From Plantago major (Eukaryota; Streptophyta; Magnoliopsida; Lamiales; Plantaginaceae): a DNA stretch of 64,000 nucleotides. Of the stretch, positions 17,841 to 29,257 are shown piece after piece. Where the stretch lies: assembly GCA_026545765.1 (NCBI GenBank), contig CM048840.1, positions 17,550,765-17,614,764 of the forward strand, in the 5' to 3' direction. Every line of letters starts with the position of its first letter. Positions within the stretch are counted from its first letter, which is position 1. The notes under the pieces are model-generated. The model had not been told where the DNA came from and did not search any database. It saw only the letters and a program-made list of their open reading frames with translations. Position numbers and translations under genes: made by a program.

Positions 17841-20800
17841 TTACTGATTTTTCTTCTTGTTTCCTTTTGTGGCTTCTTTCTCCTTAGCCATAACATCCTT
17901 GAGATTGTTGAGGTGGACATACTTCCTCCCATTTTTCTCAAAAGTCAATCCATCTCCTTCTGGGTGGCGTTGCCTGTACATTGATGGTCCTACTACCAGA
18001 TTTTTGGTCCTTGTCAAGTCTAGAATCTGCAAAATTATGAATCCAACATAAGTGTATCTGAAATCAATATTGATGGTGGTGGCTTATTATGAATTCAGGG
18101 TGCTTACATTTGGTGCCTCATTCATATTTTCCACCTGAGTTGTGCCTGTAGTCATGTTCCCAGTAGTGGTGTTCTCCTGAGTATTGAGCTAAGGTGTGTC
18201 AAGTGCAGTTACTTGCCTCTCACCAGAATTTCTCCTTCTAACCTGCAAAATATAAGTGAATTAGCATTTGAATTTAATCAATTTCCAGCATGTATGTGTT
18301 GTCAATATTACCTTTAGTTTCTTGGAACCTTCAGGGATGTTGTTTTCATATGATACTTGACTGAGGGGATCTTGTGTTGGTTGTGTGGGAGCTGGAATGT
18401 CATCAGCAAACTCCTCATGGTTGATAAACTCATTCCACAAGTCGTTCTCATCTTCAGTTGGAGGATTCCCACCATTCTGTCCTTCTTCACTTTCTTCCCC
18501 AGCCCTTTCTTCATTTGCAAATCCAGGCCTATTAACTGGACATCTTCTTGCATTGTGGCCTCTGATTCCACATGTACCACACCTTAACTTACCTTAGTTC
18601 CTTTTCAGCTTGGTAGCAGACACTTGTTTCTTTCTTCTATGTGAATCTTTCTCATCACCATCCTTTCTTCTTGCTTTGCCAGGCCTACCACCTTTATTCT
18701 TCTTACCAAAGTTTGGTGGTAAAGGAGGAATGTACATTGAATTGCCCCATAAATCAGCACCATTAATCCCATAAATAGCTGATTCATAGACCTTGTGGTA
18801 GGTATCAACTTCATAGTGCTTGCTCACATACATATATGGATCCTCCCTTGCCCTAGCTAAAGCACTAACAGCATGCAAACAAGGTACACCTGTCAGTTGC
18901 CAAAACCTACAAGTGCATGTTTCAGATTCAAATTCCACATTGTACATACTCCCAGTTCTCTTAACAGTCACCTATATTCCACAAGTATGCCAGAAACTGA
19001 ATAGTTAGGATAACATATATAAATTAAAAACCAATGTAATCATAGAAAATCATACCTGATAATGAGTATCATCACACTTTCTAGATGAAACCCTTCCCAA
19101 TCTCCTAGTGTTCTTACTCATGATGGCCATGATTTTTGGAGTGAACTTCTTCTGTCCCCATCTTTTCTTAGCCAAATCCCTAAAAAAACACATAAAAAAA
19201 ATACAAGTATTAGTATAAACATAGGAGATAAAAAGGTGTGATAAAAAGGAGAAAATGTACCTGCTTTTTTGGAGTCTTGTCATCATATATTCCCTCATCC
19301 ATTCAAGCATGGTTATAATGGGTTTCTCTCTTGCTGGCACCAAGGTGGAGTTGAATGACTCACATCCATTATTCAATGTCATATCACACTTAGGCAATGT
19401 CCTGAAATATGCCTTAGACCAATGAGTTGCATCCCTATCAGAGAGCCACTTCACAGCCTTGGGATCAAACTTGTCAAACTCCCCAATTGCTTTCCTAAAC
19501 TCCCCCTCAGTAGTACAGTTAGAGAGATCATACAGAGCATCCTTATATGCATCTCCCCTAAAACCTGCCTTGAAGAAATTCTTCCATAAATGTCTAATGC
19601 AAAATCTGTGCTCAGCTCCATGTAGCTTTTCATTCACAGCAAATATCAAGCCTTTTTGCTTGTCAGATAGAATGGTATAATCTGTAGCAGGAAACAGCTC
19701 CAAGTCTTCTTTCAACATCTCCAAAAACCATAACCAACACTCCTTATTCTCAGTCTCTACTACAGCCCATGCAAGAGGGTATGGCTTGTTATTGGGATCC
19801 ACACCAACAGCAGTAAGTAGAACACCCTTGGCAGGGTAGCTGAGATGAGCACCATCAATCCCTACCACAGGCCTGCAGTACTTGAAACCTTTCTTCAGTG
19901 CACCAAAGCAGCAGTAGAAGTACTTGAACTCACCTGTATCATGTAAAGAGTTATTGAATGTATTAGTATGTATAGAATGACTGAAGTTTATAAGTACATT
20001 TAACAAATACCTGTGTCATGTGAAGCAAGTAGTACAGTTGAGTTAGGATTGCTCCTTCTTAACTCTTCTGCTTAATCCCATAGTTTAGCATATTGTGCAT
20101 CTTGATCTCCTTGGATGAGTTTGATTGCCTTTTCCTTCCCTCTCCTAGCTTGATCCCATGTAACATCCACAACAAGCTTATCTTCACAAAACTTCCTAAA
20201 TGCTTCAATTGGCATTACAGGGTTCATCCTTATTTCCTCAACAAATCTCTCAGCTAGGTATGCTGCTGTCAAGTTCCCAACTGCATAAGTCTCTACACAA
20301 GTATGAACTGGATCATACTCATACACCTCATATGTCACCTCAGTTTGCAGTTTCCTCAGTCTCAATCTCCATGAGCACCTTGGAGAGCCATCACATCTCA
20401 CCTGAAACCTAGTTTTGTCATTCCTGAATATATGCATACTCTGAATAGCATGTGCATGTACAACAGCTTTCAACACATGCTTAGCTCCAAAGGTCTGGCC
20501 TAAAGCAAACTGTGGATCATATTTGTTATTAGGGTTTAACCTAATATTCTTAGGTCTAGATGCAGGCCTCTCAAGATGATCCTCATCATCAGAATCTAAT
20601 GCACTATCAAAGTCATCCTCACTGTCAGGAACTATAGTGTCATCCTCAAAGCTAGAATCTGAGTCACAAGCTTCATTACTCTGTGGTACTTCATTGTTCT
20701 TGCTACTACCTTCACCATCGCCAAATGCTCGCTACCACTACCACTACCACTACCATGTTCCCTTGTCCCACTGCCAAATGCTTGAGGCATTCTTCCATTA

Positions 20801-21658
20801 CCTGTACCTTGTTCCCTTGTCCCACTGTCAACTGCCTTCTTTCCCTTCCTAGGGTCTCTGTACTGAGTATCAAGTGCTTCTTGTACAAATTTATCATCCC
20901 CCAACACTTCTACATTATCTTCAACTTCTTCATCCACAAATGCTTGAAACATTAAGTCATCACCCTCCATGTTTGAGCTCTCTTCTTTGGACTCAGTGTC
21001 AACACTTGAGTCACTCTCATTCTCTCCAATCTCAGCCTCACAATGTTCAACTCCAACTGCATCTTGTTCAACTCCGACAATGTCTTCTTCAACTCCAACA
21101 ATTTCATTTTGCTCTCTCTCAGCCTGACCAGCCCTTACCCCAGATTCAGATAGCAAAACAAGCTCAGGAACCTCACTATCATCTACATTATCACTCCAAA
21201 TCTGGTCATCAGTTTCATTTGAATGATAACTTCCATTATCATATTCAATGTCTTCACTGTCTTCACTTGAGACATTCACAGTTGGTACTCCCATTCACAG
21301 TTGGTACTCCCATTGGAGTTGAAGTTTCTTGTCCTCTCTCATCATCTCCAACTTGATTACTCTCACCATCAATAGATTCATGCCTCAATGGTCTATCAAC
21401 AAACAAATGAAAATCTTGGTTGGTGCAGTATTTGGTGTATGCATCCTTCAACTGCTTATTAGTCCCAACAAACAACCAAGCATCCTCAATGTAAACATGG
21501 AACTTTCTCATATCCCCAACTCCAACCTCATCACAGAATCTATTCACCAACTCCATTGTAAGCTCTTTCAATTGAACAAAGTCCCATTTTTTCACCTTAC
21601 CCCAGTCATAGGTAGGTTCCCCTGTTTCATGATTAGTGAAGCTTCCCCCATAGTGCAA
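17841..21658 (-). pseudogene. MURA-like (MuDR) transposase, spliced, damaged
   Basis: The gene reads leftward. It has an N-terminal domain from 21658 (MHYGGSFTNHETGEPTYDW) and an acidic linker, then the DNA-binding MuDR domain (20476-20072, with FRNDKTRFQVRCDG...CSWRL). The MULE DDE domain lies at 19950-19270: first Asp in GIDGAHLSYP, second in LSDKQKGL, Glu in NNGCESFNS, with HRFCIRHLWKNFF between them. A SWIM zinc finger follows (CTCRFWQLTGVPCLHAV, 18900). Next come a CCHC knuckle (CGTCGIRGHNARRC, 18570) and C-terminal exons to 17841. Introns with GT-AG ends fall near 19950-20010, 19180-19260, 18972-19055, 18244-18310 and 18033-18108. Lesions: a 19-bp tandem duplication (21273-21310), a frame shift near 20740, stops at 20072-20074 and 18594-18596, and an apparent stop at 18189-18191. 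Length and domain order match intact MURA proteins (about 750-900 residues). Confidence 0.85.
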
Positions 21659-22252
21659 ACCAACTGTGAAACACTTCTTTGCACGCGCTACATTACAACA
21701 ATGACCAACTTTAGACTACATTCAACTAACAGTAAAGAATTTATAACTCAGCTACTACAAGTCAAATTTGGAGACAAGAGGAATTTATGCACAACAACCA
21801 CCATTTTTGCTTACTTTAATACCCTACCTTTACACTTTAACTCAAATATCTACCCACTGAACCAACATTCACGCCTTATTAACATGGGGGAGGGAGGGAC
21901 CATTCCAGATAAACAATTCACACAACCCACATATAACCCACTATATATACTCACATACAATATCAGATATCATCCCAAACCAAAACAAAAACACAAACAC
22001 AAACAATAACGAAAAAAACAGAGCAGAACAAACTAACCATTTACAAGTGGTGGCAAGAACAACAAATAGCCGGGTCGAGGTCGAATCAATGACGGCATTA
22101 CGATTAACAAAGGCAGCGGCTTCTCTTCTCCAAATTTTCTTCTTTCCCTTCTTTACAGTGTGGAATCGTGTTGTGACTGTTAGGATTTCTTTTCTTCTTT
22201 TTTTTGTTTTGTTTTTTTTATTATCAGCTGATGTGTATGTCAAATTGTGATA

Positions 22253-22450
22253 TGGAAGTCAAATTTTTTGACTAAGAGCGGAAAGAGTGTGGTTTCATTG
22301 CCAACTCATCAAGAAAACTGCCACCTCAGCCGATTTTGTATGAAACTTGTCAACTTTAAATAGTTCCGGATCAAAATTGCCAACGATTACATTGTGCTGT
22401 TTGCGCGTCACAATGACCCCAAAGAAGTGGACCAAATCTGCCTTTTTCCC
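22253..22450 (-). repeat. MULE-1 right terminal inverted repeat
   Basis: Inverted partner of 16193-16381. It also forms the 5' flank of the transposase gene, whose coding start is about 600 bp inward; MuDR TIRs are known to contain the promoters of the internal genes. Confidence 0.9.
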
Positions 22451-22686
22451 GCTAGTGTGCCGACCTCCTGCCTACATTCTTGATTCGAAGCGAATCGAAG
22501 TTTACTTAATAGTGCAATAACATAACATTTGATTAATTCCATTAACCTCGATCGCCTAGTTAATCAGCTAGCTAGCTAGCAATTTAATTAAATACAAAAC
22601 TACCTGGGCGCAAATACAATTACTTAAACAATTAAAGATGATCGATCGACTAGCAGGTTGATAGGAGGTTTGATCATGCATCATCA

Positions 22687-23664
22687 TCAGACTGCATGCG
22701 CTGGAGACGAAGTCTGTGGTGGGGTGAGATACTTGTTGATGTATTCCTCAGCCAACATTTCCCCAAGTCTAACCTGAGCCGATGTTGTCAGGTGTAGCAG
22801 ATTGGTGCTGATGAGCTCCAGTCCCTTGGCATCCACGCAAGATACATTTGGCATGTGAAGAGATTTCTGAAAGATCCTAATTATCTCCATATAGGTACCT
22901 CCAGAAGCAAGGGCAACCTATAGTATATAATACAAACACATACGAATTAATTATTATATTTGAAGAATAATTTGTAGTGAAAGTTGAAGAAGTTCAAAGT
23001 CAAAATAGAAAGTTTTATTTCGAACGGAGAGAGTAATTATCAATATTGATCAAAATATATACTACATATACTTTTTTGGATCACTGGAAGATGGGGAAGG
23101 TTCAGATCTCTTCTAACAGCGGTGAAGAGATCTATCATCAAACTTTCATAATTGTTCACATCCTTCATGTAGTTTGTGTTACTCTCTCCCTGGTACCAAA
23201 GTAAGCCCTTGATATTTCCTGAAAGAGCCGCAACTTTGGCGCGGGCTATCATAGTTTCGTAGGGACCTTGCCCCGGTTGCCACTGCTCAATTTGTGTACC
23301 ACCAACCGCACAAGGGACGAGGCCAATGGTTCCGGCTACTCGTCTCTTTATGCGATTGGCAAAGGGCATACCAGGTCCCACAGTTCTGGTGGAGAATGAC
23401 GATGTCCCTGTGGAGAGGCTCGCTGGCAACCTCCCAGGTGAAGTTGCCATTGAGCCGGAAGATCCCTGAAGAGTTGGATGCACATTCTGGCGGCACGATT
23501 CCATCCCACATTGCTGAGCCATTTTTGATACCTCCAAAGCCAACCATGTTACTCTGGCCGACCAATATGAAGATGTTGTCCAACAAGGTAGGCGGCTGGC
23601 TGTTGATCACCATGAGGAAAGGGAGGAGTAGGAGAAGGGGAGCAAATTTCATGGTGTTCCTCAT
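22687..23664 (-). pseudogene. SASA-domain carbohydrate (acetyl) esterase, At4g34215-like, damaged
   Basis: Exon 1 begins at 23664 with MRNTMKF and a hydrophobic signal peptide. The block around GQSNMVGFGG contains the nucleophile Ser. GPGMPFANRI, VPCAVGGTQIEQW and LLWYQGESN are family motifs. Exon 2 (about 22917-22687) holds VALASGG...VDAKGLELI...NLLHLTTSAQVRLGEM. The normal length is about 250 residues; enzymes of this family remove acetyl groups from polysaccharides in the wall or secretory pathway. Two lesions are visible. A one-base frame change lies near 23400, between DIVILHQ and GPGMPFAN. Four extra A's at the exon-1 donor (about 23068) put the spliced frame out. The D-x-x-H catalytic motif reads N-L-L-H. 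The lesions lie near homopolymers, so assembly error is a rival explanation for the indels. Confidence 0.75.
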
Positions 23665-23732
23665 TGATGTTTAGTGGTATCTAGCTGCACGGTTAGAAAT
23701 TAGACGTACCTACAGGGAAGTTAATTATATTA

Positions 23733-23740
23733 ATTATATA
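23733..23740 (-). promoter_or_regulatory. TATA box of the esterase gene
   Basis: TATATAAT on the minus strand, about 70 bp upstream of the first ATG (23664), in the usual place for a core promoter with a short leader. The same motif survives in the second promoter copy at about 47989, right beside a transposon insertion. Confidence 0.45.
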
Positions 23741-24297
23741 AGCAAGCTGCAAGGGGAGTGAGGGTTGTTAATGTTATAACATTAATTATACCTTAGGAAT
23801 TGGAATATCATGTTACAACCAATAAATAAATAAATATATAGTATATTACACCTTCCTAATTACATCAATGATGTATCAATGTACATATGCTGTATGCATC
23901 ATCAATTAATTTTCAATAAATCTCTGAAAGTGACTTGCTTTAATTCAGATACCAAAACAAAGACTTAACTTGCATGGCTATCTCTGCGCGTGTATATATA
24001 TTTGAGAGCTAGCTAGCTAGGGTACATCCTATCCATTATATATAGCTAGTGCAAGAAATATACATATAATTAGATAGATGTATTTACATGTAGCTAGCTA
24101 TTTGTAAGAAGATGCAACATAAATCGATAAAATATTTGTTGGAGTATAAATAGATACTAGTACATGTTAGTTAGATGTAACATTATGGATTAAATATTGT
24201 GAAATGGACCTGCTGCATACCTAGCTATAGATAGCACTCATGACAAGTGCCATATTGAATCAATTCTGCAAGATGCATGAGTGATCATGATAAATGA
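23741..24297 (-). promoter_or_regulatory. 5' flank of the esterase gene (duplicated at 46.6-50.4 kb)
   Basis: AT-rich promoter-side sequence with gctagctagctag runs. The part up to about 23985 has a second copy on the far side of the large insertion region. It contains the uninterrupted target sequences of the MITE and LINE found in that second copy (23725-23735 and 23770-23790). Confidence 0.5.
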
Positions 24298-24299
24298 TA

Positions 24300-24556
24300 A
24301 TTCCTCCGTCCCCTCCCATATTACCCACTTTAACTTTTTTCAGTTAACATTGTTCAATTTTGACTATAAATTAATCTTAAACTGCAAATGTAAAATGTTC
24401 AATTAAATTATATTATGAAATTTTAGTCCTTAAAGTATCATAATATAATTTAATTGAACATTTTACATTTATTGTTCAAAATTTATTCGTAGTTAAAGTT
24501 GAAAACGGTTGACCGAAAAAAGTCAAACTGGGTAACATGGGACGAGACGGAGGAAG
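24300..24556. mobile_element. Stowaway-type MITE (Tc1/mariner)
   Basis: A 257-bp element with inverted ends attcctccgtcccctcccat and (complement of right end) cttcctccgtctcgtcccat, flanked by TA (24298-24299 and 24557-24558). Inner arms containing aattgaacattttacatt pair along most of the length. It has no coding capacity and lies in the upstream region of the esterase gene. Confidence 0.85.
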
Positions 24557-24846
24557 TAGTAAATTTCATTTTGCTTAAACCTGTGTAATTTTCACATTAC
24601 TTTGAATACTATGGAATTATATATGTGGTATAAAATTAAAATATTGAATTAATTAAAGATTTAATTGAATTTTTTGAATTTCATATGTTAGGAACAACCT
24701 CTATAAGACCAGGTCCATTGGTCCAACACTTTCAAAACATTAATCATGCATGGGTTGGCTAAGAGTTGATTATGCTATATTCCAAACAAGCTGATTAGTG
24801 CATCATTATATTTATTTACGGAGTATTAAAGATGTCAGGAATAAAC

Positions 24847-25246
24847 TGGTTGTTTGATATAGAGTTAAAAAAAGTAAGTTAAAGCAAAAATTTTAGTTGC
24901 TGAATAGTAACTGAGTTAAAAGTCAGTTATAAAAAATGATGTTTGGAATAGAGTTAAAAATTTATAGGGTTTATAGAGTTGTTATATAGGGTGTGTAAAA
25001 ATAAAGTGATGTGTGTAAAAAGGAAGTGATGCGTTTGATATTTTTTAAGGTTATTTCATTGGTTTAAGATTATTAATTTGATTGAAAAAGTGAAGAAGAA
25101 GTAAGAGTAGTAGGGTAGAAAGAGAATGATGATTGTTTAGTAGAGAAAAAATTGATTTAAATTTTTTACTGTAGAAGATACAAAACAAATAACCTAAAAT
25201 ATTTTAACGGATGAATAGTGACTCTTAGTGCTATACCAAACAGTCC
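24847..25246. mobile_element. Possible MITE with GTTTGATATAG-type ends
   Basis: The left end actggttgtttgatatagag and the complement of the right end ggactgtttggtatagcac match at about 14 of 18 positions. The interior has repeated gagttaaaaa motifs and no genes. No clear target-site duplication was found, so the superfamily is open. Confidence 0.35.
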
Positions 25247-25813
25247 GAAAGCTTTTGTGTTTCGTAGTTAAAAGGTGCGATGACAAATGAAACTACGACA
25301 TGTGGCTTGGCTTACAAACATGGTATTATATGTGGTTGCACTCCATAGACTATTGAGAAAATTAAAAACGTTAGTACGTAACACTTCATCTCGATTTAAA
25401 AGCATAATAGGTTGCTTACGTTAATTCATTATTCACGAATTTTCCTACTTATCATACAATTAAAACACAATGTTACTACCCACATAAAATTTTATTACTA
25501 TTCATCTCTCTCAATGGTTTGTTAAAGTCGGTTGAATATTTTAAAGTATTATGTCAAGCAATCTACGGGTTGTTTGGCTTATACTTCACTCGCCATTTTA
25601 ATTGAGAGAATTCATTAGTATATTGTTAAACGCAGGACTAATTTTACTAAACGCATGACAGTTTTTTTGACAATTTGCATATAACCCTTATTTTGATAAA
25701 TATTAAAAATCACCCACAACTTTTAAAAATTACACAATTAACAAAAAACTTACACAATACATAAACTTATAAATTCACCATTCTACTATAATAACATCAA
25801 ACTAACTTGTAAC
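25247..25813. other. AT-rich 5' flank of the MULE-2 transposase gene
   Basis: No gene seen. The left TIR of the MULE-2 unit should lie here, but its right partner has been lost, so the boundary cannot be set. Confidence 0.35.
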
Positions 25814-25854
25814 ATGAACGGAAATTATTGGGATGATCATGAAAACGAACAGGT

Positions 25855-25857
25855 ATG

Positions 25858-25941
<84 letters not shown>
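25855..25941. repeat. (TA)n microsatellite in the MULE-2 intron
   Basis: GTAT followed by about 40 TA steps, broken once by TACATA. It lies in the first intron of the transposase gene. The open frame of alternating Tyr and Ile across it is an artefact. Confidence 0.9.
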
Positions 25942-25945
<4 letters not shown>

Positions 25946-28390
25946 TTAATTCAATAATTAAATCCCACCGCAATCCGACGCAAAACCCCCGGATTCCAGT
26001 GGTTTTGGTCTGGCCATCTCTAGGACGCAGCCTCGACAGTACGTTGTCAGTTCGCCATGCGATTAATTCAAGAAATTACCGCTGTTAATCGTTAAGTAGG
26101 TTTGGCCTCACGGCCAGACGCAACAGCCTACTATCAAAGCTGTTGAAAGGTGTTTGTCAGACGGCTAGACCCATGCAACAAATGTCATAGCGGTCATTGC
26201 ATGCGTCCGCATCTGCATCTAATCTTTTTTACAGGGTTAATTTTAAATTATCTTTTTAATTTATTAAGATTATCTTAATGTATTTCAGAGCGATTATTCG
26301 TTGGATGAAAATGAACATGAAGATAATACATATGAAATTCCAGATAGTGATGATGATGATGATGATGACGACGACTATGGTAATTCTGCGGGTGACGATG
26401 AGGAGTCGTACGATGAGCCAGTTAATGAGGAGGATGGTATGTATTGGTCTGGTTATGATGAGGAGGAGTATGATCATGAGTATGAAGATCAAAACCACTT
26501 GTTCAATAATATGGGAGAATTTCATACCAGGAAAGCTGCACAAGACGAAGTCATACGAATTGGACGGTCTAATAACATGTTCTTTACAGTTGCAATATCG
26601 AAGAAAAACCGTATTTATATTGGTTGTGAACGTAGTGGGAAGTACAGAGAGACGTCGAGTAAGAATGTTAATGCTATAAAATGAAATTCAAGTGGAACGA
26701 AGAAGAACGAATGTCCCTTTCAATTAAAACTGAGAAGTATGGGTGAGAATGGTCCATGGGTCGTACGCACGAGCGATAATATAGGGAGGCATAACCATGC
26801 ACTTGGGACTCATCCAAATTGGCATACATCGGTTGCCAAGTTAACATAAGAGGAGTTGAAACTCATTGGGGTGTTATATAAGACTAGAATTAGACCAATG
26901 AGTATTCTACAAGACTTAAAGACGCAGTTTCCTAATAATGTTAGTGGTATCAAGCATGTGTACAATGGAATTCAAAAGAACAAGAGGGTGGAGATGGATG
27001 GGTTAAACACGATGCAATATTTTCGAAGTTATTGACCGATCATCGTTATTATCATAATCATAGGGTGGAGCAGATACGAATCATCTCGGTGAAGTTTTCT
27101 TTGCTCATCATCATAGTGTGGATTTGGTTCGATTGTTTCCTTATGCAATTCTCTTGGATGCCACACATTCAACAAATCGATACGATATGCCTATGGTGGA
27201 GGTCATCGGATTTTTTTCCGACCAGGAAAATTTTCATGTTGCATTTGCGTTCATCAAGAATGAAAAGGAAGATATCTATTGGTGGGTCGTAAATGAGTTG
27301 AAGAAGTTTTTTGGTGTTGTTCAGTCTCCGAGTGTTTTTGTTACAGATAGAGAGTTAGCCCTCATGAAATCTATGGAAGAAGTTTTTCTAGATTATGGTC
27401 ATCTACTATGTAGAAAACACATTTCCATGGGCCTACAAAGAAATTATGTGAAGTTCTCAGGGGGCAGGGAGTATGAGTATGCAGTTAAGAAAAGGTGGAC
27501 CGCGGTTGTGACCTCAAGCACCAAGGAACTTTACATAAAACACGTGGATGCACTATTATATGCTTGGAGATTCTTATCAATATTCCAACAAAATCTGCTG
27601 ACTACATGGTTACTGCCGTATCATAACAAGTTTGTATCTTTTTGGACAAGAAAGTATCTGCATCTCGGAGCTTAAACAACTAATAGGTACTGGACTCGAT
27701 TATTTTAAATAAAATGCTATGTGTATTTTGTTTCCTAAATTATAATGAATAACAATTACATTTGATACGGTAATCTTTGATATCTGTAGGGTTGAAGGTG
27801 CACATAATCAATTGAAGTCTTGGATTAAGAGCGCAAGGAGTAATTTTCCTACTATTTTTCAAAAGATCCATGAGATTGTTGAACAAGACTTAAATTGAAT
27901 TAGAGCAGATTTTGAGATGAATAGAACGAAACAACCTCATCAATGCAGGAAAAACCAATTGTTTCGGAGGCTTGGAGGTGTTGTTTCTCATCATGCCATA
28001 AAGTTGATGGATAAAGAGTTAAAAAAGGAGATAAACCTAATGCATCAGATTACACTTGTGAATTGCGCAGTACACTGATGGCTTGATGTATGCATGTGCC
28101 ATGAGGAGACTTAGAGATCAACATTTGCCTATTGATCCAATTGACATTCACCCATTCTGGAAGACTCTTGATTTGGACAAGAAATGTTCTTGGGATGAAT
28201 ATGGAAGAGCCACCGTTGATGAAATATGTGAAGAATCGTTTAGGGAGTTCAAGGAGTTTGCATCTGATGTTCAAAAAAGGATGTTATCTGAACATATCCA
28301 TGGAATGAGGTTTTCAGAGTCGAGTAATCTTGAAGAACCTATTTTTCATAAGCGCAGAGGTCGACCTCCTAAGGCTCAATGAAAGAGATT

Positions 28391-29257
28391 CAAAAGTGAC
28401 TATGAGACAAAAAAGGACCAGAAGAAGGATCATAGGAAGAATCATAAGAAGGACCAGAATCAGGATCAAAATAAGGACCAGGACAAGGATCAGAGTAAGC
28501 ATCAAAATAAGGACCAGAATAAAGATCGAAATAAGGATCAAAAGAAGGCATCCATACCAAAGAAACAAAATTCTGGACCATTTTCCTACCAAGCTTCCAT
28601 GCCACCCACAATATTGCCATTCATCAAAGGCTGGTTGGATGTAAGAGGTGATGGAAATTGTGGCTACCGAGCACTTGCTTACTATGCTTTTGGGAAAGAG
28701 GATGAATGGCCACAAGTGCATAGGGATATAATTGAGGAAATGACCACTTATGCGGATGTGTATCGACAGTGTGCAGGTAAATTAGCTTAATAATTTTGTA
28801 CTTTTATATGTTTGTACCTTTACTGTCTTAATATTTTTTGTTTTTTATTTTAAATTTGAAGTGTTTCGATTTACTCACAGGTGTTGAATTAGAGTATAAG
28901 AGCCAACTTGATCGTCTGCACCATTTTGTTGGTGGCTGTAATAGGGATAAATGGCTACAAATGGCAGATATTGGCTTGGCAATTGCTACTAAGTATCAGA
29001 AAGCTATCCATTGTTACACGTTAGTTGGTTCCCAAATAAACTTACCATGGAAAATTCGCGGTGATCTACAAGATCCAAGACCAAACCCTCCCACAGAGGA
29101 ATGGTCAATTGGGTTAGCGTCCCAACACTTCTTTGTGTTGCACATGGATCCTGGAGCTCCAGTTGGACACTTTAACTACTTCTGGGACTATTATAATTAT
29201 GAACCACAAATATCTCATTGGAAAGATTGGTATGCACCACGAGGAGTAGCCCGTTGA
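28391..29257 (+). pseudogene. OTU cysteine-protease (deubiquitinase-like) domain of MULE-2
   Basis: A repetitive basic/acidic linker (KDQNQDQNKDQDKDQ-like, about 28400-28550) leads to WLDVRGDGNCGYRALAYYAFG at about 28633. The D-G-N-C-G-Y-R motif is the catalytic Asp/Cys loop of OTU-family deubiquitinases. Exon 1 ends at 28776 (GCAG, donor GTAAAT). Exon 2 runs 28881-29257, joining in frame to GVELEYKSQ. The candidate catalytic His lies in ASQHFFVLHM at about 29128. OTU enzymes cut ubiquitin from substrates. The two exons of the domain have no stop inside them, although a stop at 28377-28379 separates them from the transposase. Plant MULE-like proteins ending in OTU or Ulp1 protease domains are known, so this is probably an original part of the transposon rather than a host gene. 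Confidence 0.7.

Larger units (their letters stand above)
16193..22450. mobile_element. MuDR-type element (MULE-1) with two convergent genes
   Basis: The 6258-bp element begins GGGAAAAAGGCAGATTTGG and ends with its inverse. It is flanked by the exact 9-mer GCTAGTGTG (16184-16192 and 22451-22459). The TIRs are about 190 bp and nearly identical. The minus strand encodes a MURA-like transposase (17841-21658). The plus strand encodes a short GRF-zinc-finger protein (16548-17186). The two genes converge on a minisatellite, an arrangement like maize MuDR with mudrA and mudrB. Both genes carry lesions, so the copy is not autonomous now. Confidence 0.9.
25814..29257 (+). pseudogene. MULE-2 transposase continuing into an OTU domain, damaged
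   Basis: Exon 1 is 25814-25852 (MNGNYWDDHENEQ, donor GTATGT); exon 2 starts at 26289. After an Asp-rich acidic leader comes a MuDR/FAR1-like DNA-binding part (GEFHTRKAAQDEV... CPFQLKL... GRHNHALGTH). The MULE DDE core follows: LLDATHSTNRYDMP (27155), FVTDRELALMKSM (27338), CRKHISMG (27410) and, across an intron (about 27675-27789), NRVEGAHNQLKSWIKSA with the Glu. The frame then runs through PIDIHPFWKTLDLD and GRPPKAQ into a Lys/Asp/Gln-rich linker and the OTU domain (28599 on). Lesions include stops at 26682-26684, near 26847, near 27673, near 27896 and at 28377-28379, plus frame shifts near 27080 and near 28080. The TIRs are not found; the right end is lost. Confidence 0.7.

Noticed and set aside
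25855-26088. 77-codon frame beginning with alternating Tyr and Ile
   Set aside because: It is translation of the (TA)n microsatellite in an intron.
26256-26543. Hydrophobic minus-strand frame near 26.3-26.5 kb
   Set aside because: It is the shadow of the Asp-rich leader of the transposase (GAT repeats read as ATC).
28314-28721. 135-codon minus-strand frame rich in Ile and Leu opposite the OTU linker
   Set aside because: It is the complement of the K/D/Q-rich repetitive linker. The plus strand holds the recognisable OTU motif.
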